From positions 11,010,922 to 11,074,921 of the forward strand of contig NC_092678.1 of NCBI RefSeq assembly GCF_964355755.1: 64,000 nt of DNA. The letters run 5' to 3'. The translations under genes and the position numbers were made by a program. This stretch comes from Antedon mediterranea (lineage: Eukaryota; Echinodermata; Crinoidea; Comatulida; Antedonidae). This document shows, piece after piece, positions 27,229-41,124 of this stretch. Every line of letters starts with the position of its first letter. Position 1 is the first letter of the stretch. The notes below the pieces were generated by a model that made no database searches, had not been told where the DNA came from, and saw only the letters and a list, made by a program, of their open reading frames with translations.

Positions 27229-28525
27229 CTGGCCATTGTATTGAGTTGTACCATTGAATGGAACAAAATGATTAATTACTGGCCATTGTATTGAGTTGTA
27301 CCATTGAATGGAACAAAATGATTAATTACTGGCCATTGTATTGAGTTGTACCATTGAATGGAACAAAATAATTAATTACTGGCCATTGTATTGAGTTGTA
27401 CCATTGAATGGAACAAAATGATTGATTACTGGCCATTGTATTGAGTTGTACCATTGAACGGAACAAAATAATTAATTACTGGCCATTGTATTGAGTTGTA
27501 CCATTGAAAGGAACAAAATGATTAATTACTGGCCATTGTATTTAGTTGTACCATTGAATGGAACAAAATGATTAATTACTGGCCATTTTATTGAGTTGTA
27601 CCATTGAATTGAACAAAATGATTAATTACTGGCCATTGTATTGAGTTGTACCATTGAATTGAACAAAATGATTAATTACTGGCCATTGTATTGAGTTGTA
27701 CCATTGAATGGAACGAAATGATTAATTATTAGCCATTGTATTGAGTTGTACCATTGAATGGAACAAAATGATTGATTACTGGCCATTGTATTGAGTTGTA
27801 CCATTGAATGGAACAAAATGATTAATTACTAACCATTTTATTGAGTTGTACCATTGAATGGAACAAAATGAATAATTATTGGCCATTGTATTGAGTTGTA
27901 CAATTGAATGGAACAAAATGATTAATTACTAACCATTTTATTGAGTTGTACCATTGAATGGAACAAAATGAATAATTATTGGCCATTGTATTGAGTTGTA
28001 CCATTGAATGGAACAAATTGATTAATTACTGGCCATTGTATTGAGTTGTACTATTGAATGGAACAAAATGATTAATTACTAACCATTGTATTGAGTTGTA
28101 CTATTGAATGGAACAAAATGATTAATTACTGGCCTTTGTATTGAGTTGCACCATTGAATGGAACAAAATGATTAATTACTGGCCATTGTATTGAGTTGTA
28201 CCATTGAATGGAACAAAATGATTAATTACTGGCCATTGTATTGAGTTGTACCATTGAATGGAACAAAATGATTAATTACTTTCCATTGTATTGAGTTGTA
28301 CCATTGAATGGAACAAAATGATTAATTGCTGGCTATTGTATTGAGTTGTACCATTGAATGGAACAAATTGATTACTTACTGGCCATTGTATTGAGTTGTA
28401 CCATTGAATGGAACAAAATCATTAATTACTGGCCATTGTATTGAGTTGTACCATTGAATGGAACAAAATGATTAATTACTGGCCATTGTATTGAGTTGTA
28501 ACATTGAAGGGACAAAATGATTAAT

Positions 28526-28568
28526 TGATTGATTAATAATGAGTATGAAATAAAATAAAAAAATAAAA
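28526..28568 (+). repeat. A-rich insert, X type, copy 5
   Basis: 1664 bp after Y copy 6; first boundary of the 6278-bp super-HOR. Confidence 0.88.
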
Positions 28569-29910
28569 ATTGTATTGAGTTGTACCATAGAATGGAACAA
28601 AATGATTAGTTACTGGCCATTGTATTGAGTTGTACCATTGAATGGAACAAAATGATTAAATACTGGCCATTGTATTGAGTTGTACCATTGAATGGAACAA
28701 AATGATTAATTACTAACCATTGTATTGAGTTGTACCATTGAATGGAATAAAATGATTAATTAATGGCCATTGCATTGAGTTGTACCATTGAATGGAACAA
28801 AATGATTAATTACTGGCCATTGTATTGAGTTGTACCATTGAATGGAACAAAATGATTAATTACTGGCAATTGTATTGAGTTGTACCATTGAATGGAACAA
28901 AATGAATAATTACTGGCCATTGCATTGAGTTGTACCATTGAATGGAACAAAATGATTAATTACTGGCCATTGTATTGAGTTGTACCATTGAATGGAACAA
29001 ACTGATTAATTACTGGCCATTGTATTGAGTTGTACCATTGAATGGAACAAAATGATTAATTACTGGCCATTGTATTGAATTGTACCATTGAATGGAACAA
29101 AATGATTATTTACTGGCCATTGTATTGAGTTGTATCATTGAATGGAACAAAATCATTAATTACTGGCCATTGTATTGAGTTGTACCATTGAATGGAACAA
29201 AATGATTAATTACTAACCATTTTATTGAGTTGTACCATTGAATGGAACAAAATGATTAATTACTGGCCATTGTATTGAGTTGTACCATTGAATGGAACAA
29301 AATGATTTATTATTGGCCATTGCATTGAGTTGTACTATTGAATGGAACAAAATGATTAATTACTGGCCATTGTATTGAGTTGTACCATTGAATGGAACAA
29401 AATGATTAATTACTGGCCATTGCATTGAGTTGTACAATTGAAAGGAACAAAATGATTAATTACTGGCCATTGTATTGAGTTGTACCAATGAATGGAACAA
29501 AATGATTAATTACTGGCCATTGTATTGAGTTGTACCATTGAATGGAACAAAATGATTAATTACTGGCCATTGTATTGAGTTGTACCATTGAATTGAACAA
29601 AATGATTAATTACTGGCCATTGTATTGAGTTGTACCATTGAATGGAACAAAATGATTAATTGCTGGCCATTATATTGAGTTGTACCATTGAATGGAACAA
29701 AATGATTGATTACAGGCCATTGTATTGAGTAGTACCATTGAATGGAACAAAATGATTAATTACTGGCCATTGTATTGAATTTTACCATTGAATGGAACAA
29801 AATGATTATTTACTGGCCATTGTATTGAGTTGTATCATTGAATGGAACAAAATCATTAATTACTGGCCATTGTATTGAGTTGTACCATTGAATGGAACAA
29901 AATGATTAAT

Positions 29911-29953
29911 TGATTGATTAATAATGAGTATGAAATAAAATAAAAAAATAAAA
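29911..29953 (+). repeat. A-rich insert, Y type, copy 7
   Basis: 1385 bp after X copy 5; opens a Q segment. Confidence 0.88.
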
Positions 29954-30245
29954 ATTGTATTGAGTTGTACCATTGAATGGAACAAAATGATTAGTTACTG
30001 GCCATTGTATTGAGTTGTACCATTAAATGGAACAAAATGATTAATTGCTGGCCATTGTATTGAGTTGTACCATTGAATGGAACAAAATGATTAATTACTG
30101 GCCATTGTATTGAGTTGTACCATTGAATGGAACAAAATGATTATTTACTAACCATTGTATTGAGTTGTACCATTGAATGGAACAAAATGATTTATTACTT
30201 GCCTTTGTATTGAGTTGTACCATTGAATGGAACAAAATGATTAAT

Positions 30246-30277
30246 TGCTTTTTCCTTTTTTTTAATTTATTTGGCAT
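30246..30277 (-). repeat. T-rich insert, copy 7
   Basis: GGCAT-ended; Q segment. Confidence 0.87.
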
Positions 30278-31874
30278 CTGGCCATTGTATTGAGTTGTAC
30301 CATTGAATGGAACAAAATGATTAATTACTGGCCATTGTATTGAGTTGTACCATTGAATGGAACAAAATGATTAATTACTGGCCATTGCATTGAGTTGTAC
30401 CATTGAATGGAACAAAATGATTAATTACTGGCCATTGCATTGAGTTGTACCATTGAATGGAACAAAATGATTAGTTACTGGCCATTGTATTGAGTTGTAC
30501 CATTGAATGGAACAAAATGATTAATTACTGGCCATTGTATTGAGTTGTACCATTGAATGGAACAAAATGATTAATTACTGGCCATTGCATTGAGCTGTTC
30601 AATTGAATGGAACAAAATGATTAATTACTGGCCATTGCATTGAGTTGTACCATTGAATGGAACAAAATGATTAATTACTGGCCATTGTATTGAGTTGTAC
30701 CATTGAATGGAACAAAATGATTAATTACTGGCCATTGCATTGAGTTGTACCATAGAATGGAACAAAATGATTAATTACTGGCCATTGTATTGAGTTGTAC
30801 CATTGAATGGAACAAAATGATTAATTATTGGCCATTGTATTGAGTTGTACTATTGAATGGAACAAAATGATTAATTTCTGGCCATTGTATTGAGTTGTAC
30901 CATTGAATGGAACAAAATGATTAATTACTGGCCATTGTATTGAGTTGTACCATTGAATGGAACAAAATGATTAGTTACTGGCCATTGTATTGAGTTGTAC
31001 CATTGAATTGAACAAAATGATTAATTACTGGCCATTGTATTGAGTTGTACCATTGAATGGAACGAAATGATTAATTATTAGCCATTGTATTGAGTTGTAC
31101 CATTGAATGGAACAAAATGATTGATTACTGGCCATTGTATTGAGTTGTACCATTGAATGGAACAAAATGATTAATTACTAACCATTTTATTGAGTTGTAC
31201 CATTGAATGGAACAAAATGAATAATTATTGGCCATTGTATTGAGTTGTACAATTGAATGGAACAAAATGATTAATTACTAACCATTTTATTGAGTTGTAC
31301 CATTGAATGGAACAAAATGAATAATTATTGGCCATTGTATTGAGTTGTACCATTGAATGGAACAAATTGATTAATTACTGGCCATTGTATTGAGTTGTAC
31401 TATTGAATGGAACAAAATGATTAATTACTAACCATTGTATTGAGTTGTACTATTGAATGGAACAAAATGATTAATTACTGGCCTTTGTATTGAGTTGTAC
31501 CATTGAATGGAACAAAATGATTAATTACTGGCCATTGTATTGAGTTGTACCATTGAATGGAACAAAATGATTAATTACTGGCCATTGTATTGAGTTGTAC
31601 CATTGAATGGAACAAAATGATTAATTACTTTCCATTGTATTGAGTTGTACCATTGAATGGAACAAAATGATTAATTGCTGGCTATTGTATTGAGTTGTAC
31701 CATTGAATGGAACAAATTGATTACTTACTGGCCATTGTATTGAGTTGTACCATTGAATGGAACAAAATCATTAATTACTGGCCATTGTATTGAGTTGTAC
31801 CATTGAATGGAACAAAATGATTAATTACTGGCCATTGTATTGAGTTGTAACATTGAAGGGACAAAATGATTAAT

Positions 31875-31917
31875 TGATTGATTAATAATGAGTATGAAAT
31901 AAAATAAAAAAATAAAA
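31875..31917 (+). repeat. A-rich insert, X type, copy 6
   Basis: 1964 bp after Y copy 7, closing a Q segment. Confidence 0.88.
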
Positions 31918-32909
31918 ATTGTATTGAGTTGTACCATAGAATGGAACAAAATGATTAGTTACTGGCCATTGTATTGAGTTGTACCATTGAATGGAACAAA
32001 ATGATTAAATACTGGCCATTGTATTGAGTTGTACCATTGAATGGAACAAAATGATTAATTACTAACCATTGTATTGAGTTGTACCATTGAATGGAATAAA
32101 ATGATTAATTAATGGCCATTGCATTGAGTTGTACCATTGAATGGAACAAAATGATTAATTACTGGCCATTGTATTGAGTTGTACCATTGAATGGAACAAA
32201 ATGATTAATTACTGGCCATTGTATTGAGTTGTACCATTGAATGGAACAAAATGAATAATTACTGGCCATTGCATTGAGTTGTACCATTGAATGGAACAAA
32301 ATGATTAATTATTGGCCATTGCATTGAGTTGTACTATTGAATGGAACAAAATGATTAATTACTGGCCATTGTATTGAGTTGTACCATTGAATGGAACAAA
32401 ATGATTAATTACTGGCCATTGCATTGAGTTGTACAATTGAAAGGAACAAAATGATTAATTACTGGCCATTGTATTGAGTTGTACCATTGAATGGAACAAA
32501 ATGATTAATTAATGGCCATTGTATTGAGTTGTACCATTGAATGGAACAAAATGATTAATTACTGGCCATTGTATTGAGTTGTACCATTGAATTGAACAAA
32601 ATGATTAATTACTGGCCATTGTATTGAGTTGTACCATTGAATGGAACAAAATGATTAATTGCTGGCCATTATATTGAGTTGTACCATTGAATGGAACAAA
32701 ATGATTGATTACAGGCCATTGTATTGAGTAGTACCATTGAATGGAACAAAATGATTAATTACTGGCCATTGTATTGAATTGTACCATTGAATGGAACAAA
32801 ATGATTATTTACTGGCCATTGTATTGAGTTGTATCATTGAATGGAACAAAATGATTAATTACTGGCCATTGTATTGAGTTGTACCATTGAATGGAACAAA
32901 ATGATTAAT

Positions 32910-32952
32910 TGATTGATTAATAATGAGTATGAAATAAAATAAAAAAATAAAA
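32910..32952 (+). repeat. A-rich insert, Y type, copy 8
   Basis: Only 1035 bp after X copy 6; opens the P segment with the doubled T-rich insert. Confidence 0.88.
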
Positions 32953-33244
32953 ATTGTATTGAGTTGTACCATTGAATGGAACAAAATGATTAGTTACTGG
33001 CCATTGTATTGAGTTGTACCATTAAATGGAACAAAATGATTAATTGCTGGCCATTGTATTGAGTTGTACCATTGAATGGAACAAAATGATTAATTACTGG
33101 CCATTGTATTGAGTTGTACCATTGAATGGAACAAAATGATTATTTACTAACCATTGTATTGAGTTGTACCATTGAATGGAACAAAATGATTTATTACTTG
33201 CCTTTGTATTGAGTTGTACCATTGAATGGAACAAAATGATTAAT

Positions 33245-33276
33245 TGCTTTTTCCTTTTTTTTAATTTATTTGGCAT
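33245..33276 (-). repeat. T-rich insert, copy 8 (first of a doubled pair)
   Basis: Its partner starts 280 bp downstream, which is one 80-bp monomer plus four 50-bp monomers. Confidence 0.87.
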
Positions 33277-33524
33277 CTGGCCATTGTATTGAGTTGTACC
33301 ATTGAATGGAACAAAATGATTAATTACTGGCCATTGTATTGAGTTGTACCATTGAATGGAACAAAATAATTAATTACTGGCCATTGTATTGAGTTGTACC
33401 ATTGAATGGAACAAAATGATTGATTACTGGCCATTGTATTGAGTTGTACCATTGAATGGAACAAAATGATTTATTACTTGCCTTTGTATTGAGTTGTACC
33501 ATTGAATGGAACAAAATGATTAAT

Positions 33525-33556
33525 TGCTTTTTCCTTTTTTTTAATTTATTTGGCAT
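33525..33556 (-). repeat. T-rich insert, copy 9 (second of a doubled pair)
   Basis: A 280-bp tandem duplicate of the previous copy and its flank; P-type monomers follow. Confidence 0.87.
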
Positions 33557-34803
33557 CTGGCCATTGTATTGAGTTGTACCATTGAATGGAACAAAATGAT
33601 TAATTACTGGCCATTGTATTGAGTTGTACCATTGAATGGAACAAAATAATTAATTACTGGCCATTGTATTGAGTTGTACCATTGAATGGAACAAAATGAT
33701 TGATTACTGGCCATTGTATTGAGTTGTACCATTGAACGGAACAAAATAATTAATTACTGGCCATTGTATTGAGTTGTACCATTGAAAGGAACAAAATGAT
33801 TAATTACTGGCCATTGTATTTAGTTGTACCATTGAATGGAACAAAATGATTAATTACTGGCCATTTTATTGAGTTGTACCATTGAATTGAACAAAATGAT
33901 TAATTACTGGCCATTGTATTGAGTTGTACCATTGAATTGAACAAAATGATTAATTACTGGCCATTGTATTGAGTTGTACCATTGAATGGAACGAAATGAT
34001 TAATTATTAGCCATTGTATTGAGTTGTACCATTGAATGGAACAAAATGATTGATTACTGGCCATTGTATTGAGTTGTACCATTGAATGGAACAAAATGAT
34101 TAATTACTAACCATTTTATTGAGTTGTACCATTGAATGGAACAAAATGAATAATTATTGGCCATTGTATTGAGTTGTACAATTGAATGGAACAAAATGAT
34201 TAATTACTAACCATTTTATTGAGTTGTACCATTGAATGGAACAAAATGAATAATTATTGGCCATTGTATTGAGTTGTACCATTGAATGGAACAAATTGAT
34301 TAATTACTGGCCATTGTATTGAGTTGTACTATTGAATGGAACAAAATGATTAATTACTAACCATTGTATTGAGTTGTACTATTGAATGGAACAAAATGAT
34401 TAATTACTGGCCTTTGTATTGAGTTGCACCATTGAATGGAACAAAATGATTAATTACTGGCCATTGTATTGAGTTGTACCATTGAATGGAACAAAATGAT
34501 TAATTACTGGCCATTGTATTGAGTTGTACCATTGAATGGAACAAAATGATTAATTACTTTCCATTGTATTGAGTTGTACCATTGAATGGAACAAAATGAT
34601 TAATTGCTGGCTATTGTATTGAGTTGTACCATTGAATGGAACAAATTGATTACTTACTGGCCATTGTATTGAGTTGTACCATTGAATGGAACAAAATCAT
34701 TAATTACTGGCCATTGTATTGAGTTGTACCATTGAATGGAACAAAATGATTAATTACTGGCCATTGTATTGAGTTGTAACATTGAAGGGACAAAATGATT
34801 AAT

Positions 34804-34846
34804 TGATTGATTAATAATGAGTATGAAATAAAATAAAAAAATAAAA
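34804..34846 (+). repeat. A-rich insert, X type, copy 7
   Basis: 1894 bp after Y copy 8; middle boundary of the two 6278-bp units. Confidence 0.88.
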
Positions 34847-36188
34847 ATTGTATTGAGTTGTACCATAGAATGGAACAAAATGATTAGTTACTGGCCATTG
34901 TATTGAGTTGTACCATTGAATGGAACAAAATGATTAAATACTGGCCATTGTATTGAGTTGTACCATTGAATGGAACAAAATGATTAATTACTAACCATTG
35001 TATTGAGTTGTACCATTGAATGGAATAAAATGATTAATTAATGGCCATTGCATTGAGTTGTACCATTGAATGGAACAAAATGATTAATTACTGGCCATTG
35101 TATTGAGTTGTACCATTGAATGGAACAAAATGATTAATTACTGGCCATTGTATTGAGTTGTACCATTGAATGGAACAAAATGAATAATTACTGGCCATTG
35201 CATTGAGTTGTACCATTGAATGGAACAAAATGATTAATTACTGGCCATTGTATTGAGTTGTACCATTGAATGGAACAAACTGATTAATTACTGGCCATTG
35301 TATTGAGTTGTACCATTGAATGGAACAAAATGATTAATTACTGGCCATTGTATTGAATTGTACCATTGAATGGAACAAAATGATTATTTACTGGCCATTG
35401 TATTGAGTTGTATCATTGAATGGAACAAAATCATTAATTACTGGCCATTGTATTGAGTTGTACCATTGAATGGAACAAAATGATTAATTACTAACCATTT
35501 TATTGAGTTGTACCATTGAATGGAACAAAATGATTAATTACTGGCCATTGTATTGAGTTGTACCATTGAATGGAACAAAATGATTTATTATTGGCCATTG
35601 CATTGAGTTGTACTATTGAATGGAACAAAATGATTAATTACTGGCCATTGTATTGAGTTGTACCATTGAATGGAACAAAATGATTAATTACTGGCCATTG
35701 CATTGAGTTGTACAATTGAAAGGAACAAAATGATTAATTACTGGCCATTGTATTGAGTTGTACCAATGAATGGAACAAAATGATTAATTACTGGCCATTG
35801 TATTGAGTTGTACCATTGAATGGAACAAAATGATTAATTACTGGCCATTGTATTGAGTTGTACCATTGAATTGAACAAAATGATTAATTACTGGCCATTG
35901 TATTGAGTTGTACCATTGAATGGAACAAAATGATTAATTGCTGGCCATTATATTGAGTTGTACCATTGAATGGAACAAAATGATTGATTACAGGCCATTG
36001 TATTGAGTAGTACCATTGAATGGAACAAAATGATTAATTACTGGCCATTGTATTGAATTTTACCATTGAATGGAACAAAATGATTATTTACTGGCCATTG
36101 TATTGAGTTGTATCATTGAATGGAACAAAATCATTAATTACTGGCCATTGTATTGAGTTGTACCATTGAATGGAACAAAATGATTAAT

Positions 36189-36231
36189 TGATTGATTAAT
36201 AATGAGTATGAAATAAAATAAAAAAATAAAA
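36189..36231 (+). repeat. A-rich insert, Y type, copy 9
   Basis: 1385 bp after X copy 7; equivalent of 29911 at offset 6278. Confidence 0.88.
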
Positions 36232-36523
36232 ATTGTATTGAGTTGTACCATTGAATGGAACAAAATGATTAGTTACTGGCCATTGTATTGAGTTGTACCA
36301 TTAAATGGAACAAAATGATTAATTGCTGGCCATTGTATTGAGTTGTACCATTGAATGGAACAAAATGATTAATTACTGGCCATTGTATTGAGTTGTACCA
36401 TTGAATGGAACAAAATGATTATTTACTAACCATTGTATTGAGTTGTACCATTGAATGGAACAAAATGATTTATTACTTGCCTTTGTATTGAGTTGTACCA
36501 TTGAATGGAACAAAATGATTAAT

Positions 36524-36555
36524 TGCTTTTTCCTTTTTTTTAATTTATTTGGCAT
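36524..36555 (-). repeat. T-rich insert, copy 10
   Basis: Equivalent of 30246 at offset 6278; Q segment. Confidence 0.87.
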
Positions 36556-38152
36556 CTGGCCATTGTATTGAGTTGTACCATTGAATGGAACAAAATGATT
36601 AATTACTGGCCATTGTATTGAGTTGTACCATTGAATGGAACAAAATGATTAATTACTGGCCATTGCATTGAGTTGTACCATTGAATGGAACAAAATGATT
36701 AATTACTGGCCATTGCATTGAGTTGTACCATTGAATGGAACAAAATGATTAGTTACTGGCCATTGTATTGAGTTGTACCATTGAATGGAACAAAATGATT
36801 AATTACTGGCCATTGTATTGAGTTGTACCATTGAATGGAACAAAATGATTAATTACTGGCCATTGCATTGAGCTGTTCAATTGAATGGAACAAAATGATT
36901 AATTACTGGCCATTGCATTGAGTTGTACCATTGAATGGAACAAAATGATTAATTACTGGCCATTGTATTGAGTTGTACCATTGAATGGAACAAAATGATT
37001 AATTACTGGCCATTGCATTGAGTTGTACCATAGAATGGAACAAAATGATTAATTACTGGCCATTGTATTGAGTTGTACCATTGAATGGAACAAAATGATT
37101 AATTATTGGCCATTGTATTGAGTTGTACTATTGAATGGAACAAAATGATTAATTACTGGCCATTGTATTGAGTTGTACCATTGAATGGAACAAAATGATT
37201 AATTACTGGCCATTGTATTGAGTTGTACCATTGAATGGAACAAAATGATTAGTTACTGGCCATTGTATTGAGTTGTACCATTGAATTGAACAAAATGATT
37301 AATTACTGGCCATTGTATTGAGTTGTACCATTGAATGGAACGAAATGATTAATTATTAGCCATTGTATTGAGTTGTACCATTGAATGGAACAAAATGATT
37401 GATTACTGGCCATTGTATTGAGTTGTACCATTGAATGGAACAAAATGATTAATTACTAACCATTTTATTGAGTTGTACCATTGAATGGAACAAAATGAAT
37501 AATTATTGGCCATTGTATTGAGTTGTACAATTGAATGGAACAAAATGATTAATTACTAACCATTTTATTGAGTTGTACCATTGAATGGAACAAAATGAAT
37601 AATTATTGGCCATTGTATTGAGTTGTACCATTGAATGGAACAAATTGATTAATTACTGGCCATTGTATTGAGTTGTACTATTGAATGGAACAAAATGATT
37701 AATTACTAACCATTGTATTGAGTTGTACTATTGAATGGAACAAAATGATTAATTACTGGCCTTTGTATTGAGTTGTACCATTGAATGGAACAAAATGATT
37801 AATTACTGGCCATTGTATTGAGTTGTACCATTGAATGGAACAAAATGATTAATTACTGGCCATTGTATTGAGTTGTACCATTGAATGGAACAAAATGATT
37901 AATTACTTTCCATTGTATTGAGTTGTACCATTGAATGGAACAAAATGATTAATTGCTGGCTATTGTATTGAGTTGTACCATTGAATGGAACAAATTGATT
38001 ACTTACTGGCCATTGTATTGAGTTGTACCATTGAATGGAACAAAATCATTAATTACTGGCCATTGTATTGAGTTGTACCATTGAATGGAACAAAATGATT
38101 AATTACTGGCCATTGTATTGAGTTGTAACATTGAAGGGACAAAATGATTAAT

Positions 38153-38195
38153 TGATTGATTAATAATGAGTATGAAATAAAATAAAAAAATAAAA
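38153..38195 (+). repeat. A-rich insert, X type, copy 8
   Basis: 1964 bp after Y copy 9; equivalent of 31875 at offset 6278. Confidence 0.88.
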
Positions 38196-39187
38196 ATTGT
38201 ATTGAGTTGTACCATAGAATGGAACAAAATGATTAGTTACTGGCCATTGTATTGAGTTGTACCATTGAATGGAACAAAATGATTAAATACTGGCCATTGT
38301 ATTGAGTTGTACCATTGAATGGAACAAAATGATTAATTACTAACCATTGTATTGAGTTGTACCATTGAATGGAATAAAATGATTAATTAATGGCCATTGC
38401 ATTGAGTTGTACCATTGAATGGAACAAAATGATTAATTACTGGCCATTGTATTGAGTTGTACCATTGAATGGAACAAAATGATTAATTACTGGCCATTGT
38501 ATTGAGTTGTACCATTGAATGGAACAAAATGAATAATTACTGGCCATTGCATTGAGTTGTACCATTGAATGGAACAAAATGATTAATTATTGGCCATTGC
38601 ATTGAGTTGTACTATTGAATGGAACAAAATGATTAATTACTGGCCATTGTATTGAGTTGTACCATTGAATGGAACAAAATGATTAATTACTGGCCATTGC
38701 ATTGAGTTGTACAATTGAAAGGAACAAAATGATTAATTACTGGCCATTGTATTGAGTTGTACCATTGAATGGAACAAAATGATTAATTAATGGCCATTGT
38801 ATTGAGTTGTACCATTGAATGGAACAAAATGATTAATTACTGGCCATTGTATTGAGTTGTACCATTGAATTGAACAAAATGATTAATTACTGGCCATTGT
38901 ATTGAGTTGTACCATTGAATGGAACAAAATGATTAATTGCTGGCCATTATATTGAGTTGTACCATTGAATGGAACAAAATGATTGATTACAGGCCATTGT
39001 ATTGAGTAGTACCATTGAATGGAACAAAATGATTAATTACTGGCCATTGTATTGAATTGTACCATTGAATGGAACAAAATGATTATTTACTGGCCATTGT
39101 ATTGAGTTGTATCATTGAATGGAACAAAATGATTAATTACTGGCCATTGTATTGAGTTGTACCATTGAATGGAACAAAATGATTAAT

Positions 39188-39230
39188 TGATTGATTAATA
39201 ATGAGTATGAAATAAAATAAAAAAATAAAA
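39188..39230 (+). repeat. A-rich insert, Y type, copy 10
   Basis: 1035 bp after X copy 8; equivalent of 32910 at offset 6278. Confidence 0.88.
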
Positions 39231-39522
39231 ATTGTATTGAGTTGTACCATTGAATGGAACAAAATGATTAGTTACTGGCCATTGTATTGAGTTGTACCAT
39301 TAAATGGAACAAAATGATTAATTGCTGGCCATTGTATTGAGTTGTACCATTGAATGGAACAAAATGATTAATTACTGGCCATTGTATTGAGTTGTACCAT
39401 TGAATGGAACAAAATGATTATTTACTAACCATTGTATTGAGTTGTACCATTGAATGGAACAAAATGATTTATTACTTGCCTTTGTATTGAGTTGTACCAT
39501 TGAATGGAACAAAATGATTAAT

Positions 39523-39554
39523 TGCTTTTTCCTTTTTTTTAATTTATTTGGCAT
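39523..39554 (-). repeat. T-rich insert, copy 11 (first of a doubled pair)
   Basis: Equivalent of 33245 at offset 6278. Confidence 0.87.
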
Positions 39555-39802
39555 CTGGCCATTGTATTGAGTTGTACCATTGAATGGAACAAAATGATTA
39601 ATTACTGGCCATTGTATTGAGTTGTACCATTGAATGGAACAAAATAATTAATTACTGGCCATTGTATTGAGTTGTACCATTGAATGGAACAAAATGATTG
39701 ATTACTGGCCATTGTATTGAGTTGTACCATTGAATGGAACAAAATGATTTATTACTTGCCTTTGTATTGAGTTGTACCATTGAATGGAAAAAAATGATTA
39801 AT

Positions 39803-39834
39803 TGCTTTTTCCTTTTTTTTAATTTATTTGGCAT
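39803..39834 (-). repeat. T-rich insert, copy 12 (second of a doubled pair)
   Basis: Equivalent of 33525, with a private C-to-A change just upstream (GGAAAAAAATG). Confidence 0.87.
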
Positions 39835-41081
39835 CTGGCCATTGTATTGAGTTGTACCATTGAATGGAACAAAATGATTAATTACTGGCCATTGTATTGA
39901 GTTGTACCATTGAATGGAACAAAATAATTAATTACTGGCCATTGTATTGAGTTGTACCATTGAATGGAACAAAATGATTGATTACTGGCCATTGTATTGA
40001 GTTGTACCATTGAACGGAACAAAATAATTAATTACTGGCCATTGTATTGAGTTGTACCATTGAAAGGAACAAAATGATTAATTACTGGCCATTGTATTGA
40101 GTTGTACCATTGAATGGAACAAAATGATTAATTACTGGCCATTTTATTGAGTTGTACCATTGAATTGAACAAAATGATTAATTACTGGCCATTGTATTGA
40201 GTTGTACCATTGAATTGAACAAAATGATTAATTACTGGCCATTGTATTGAGTTGTACCATTGAATGGAACGAAATGATTAATTATTAGCCATTGTATTGA
40301 GTTGTACCATTGAATGGAACAAAATGATTGATTACTGGCCATTGTATTGAGTTGTACCATTGAATGGAACAAAATGATTAATTACTAACCATTTTATTGA
40401 GTTGTACCATTGAATGGAACAAAATGAATAATTATTGGCCATTGTATTGAGTTGTACAATTGAATGGAACAAAATGATTAATTACTAACCATTTTATTGA
40501 GTTGTACCATTGAATGGAACAAAATGAATAATTATTGGCCATTGTATTGAGTTGTACCATTGAATGGAACAAATTGATTAATTACTGGCCATTGTATTGA
40601 GTTGTACTATTGAATGGAACAAAATGATTAATTACTAACCATTGTATTGAGTTGTACTATTGAATGGAACAAAATGATTAATTACTGGCCTTTGTATTGA
40701 GTTGCACCATTGAATGGAACAAAATGATTAATTACTGGCCATTGTATTGAGTTGTACCATTGAATGGAACAAAATGATTAATTACTGGCCATTGTATTGA
40801 GTTGTACCATTGAATGGAACAAAATGATTAATTACTTTCCATTGTATTGAGTTGTACCATTGAATGGAACAAAATGATTAATTGCTGGCTATTGTATTGA
40901 GTTGTACCATTGAATGGAACAAATTGATTACTTACTGGCCATTGTATTGAGTTGTACCATTGAATGGAACAAAATCATTAATTACTGGCCATTGTATTGA
41001 GTTGTACCATTGAATGGAACAAAATGATTAATTACTGGCCATTGTATTGAGTTGTAACATTGAAGGGACAAAATGATTAAT

Positions 41082-41124
41082 TGATTGATTAATAATGAGT
41101 ATGAAATAAAATAAAAAAATAAAA
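41082..41124 (+). repeat. A-rich insert, X type, copy 9
   Basis: 1894 bp after Y copy 10; end of the second 6278-bp unit. Confidence 0.88.

Larger units (their letters stand above)
24112..28525. repeat. SatB HOR unit 4 (4414 bp, Q segment joined directly to P segment)
   Basis: Inserts A-rich at 24112, 25497 and 26862, T-rich at 25832 and 27197. The Q segment is shortened: it joins the next Y-type insert after 1365 bp without passing through an X-type insert. Non-insert length is 80 x 50 minus one. It has the same overall design as unit 1. Confidence 0.88.
28526..31874. repeat. SatB HOR unit 5, Q type (3349 bp)
   Basis: Same length and landmark spacing as units 2 and 7 (X to Y 1385, Y to T 335, Y to next X 1964). 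A private TTAATTTCTGG occurs near 30870 where units 2 and 7 have TTAATTACTGG. Confidence 0.9.
28526..34803. repeat. 6278-bp P+Q super-HOR, first copy
   Basis: Unit 5 (Q, 3349 bp) plus unit 6 (P, 2929 bp). Every landmark insert in it reappears 6278 bp downstream. It comprises roughly 121 monomers, seven of which carry inserts. Confidence 0.9.
31875..34803. repeat. SatB HOR unit 6, P type (2929 bp) with doubled T-rich insert
   Basis: X to Y is 1035 bp, seven monomers shorter than the usual 1385. The T-rich insert is present twice 280 bp apart (33245 and 33525). Removing four inserts leaves 2599 bp, 52 x 50 minus one. Confidence 0.9.
34804..38152. repeat. SatB HOR unit 7, Q type (3349 bp)
   Basis: Third copy of the 3349-bp Q unit. 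Landmarks at 34804, 36189 and 36524 match unit 5 at a constant offset of 6278. Confidence 0.9.
34804..41081. repeat. 6278-bp P+Q super-HOR, second copy
   Basis: Direct tandem partner of 28526-34803, with only scattered point differences seen. The landmarks at 41082, 42467 and 42802 continue the same offset into a partial third copy, which ends in the divergent terminus. Confidence 0.9.
38153..41081. repeat. SatB HOR unit 8, P type (2929 bp) with doubled T-rich insert
   Basis: Copy of unit 6 at offset 6278, with inserts at 38153, 39188, 39523 and 39803. Private differences include GGAAAAAAATG near 39788 and a standard TATTGAGTTG near 40100 where unit 6 has TATTTAGTTG. Confidence 0.9.
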
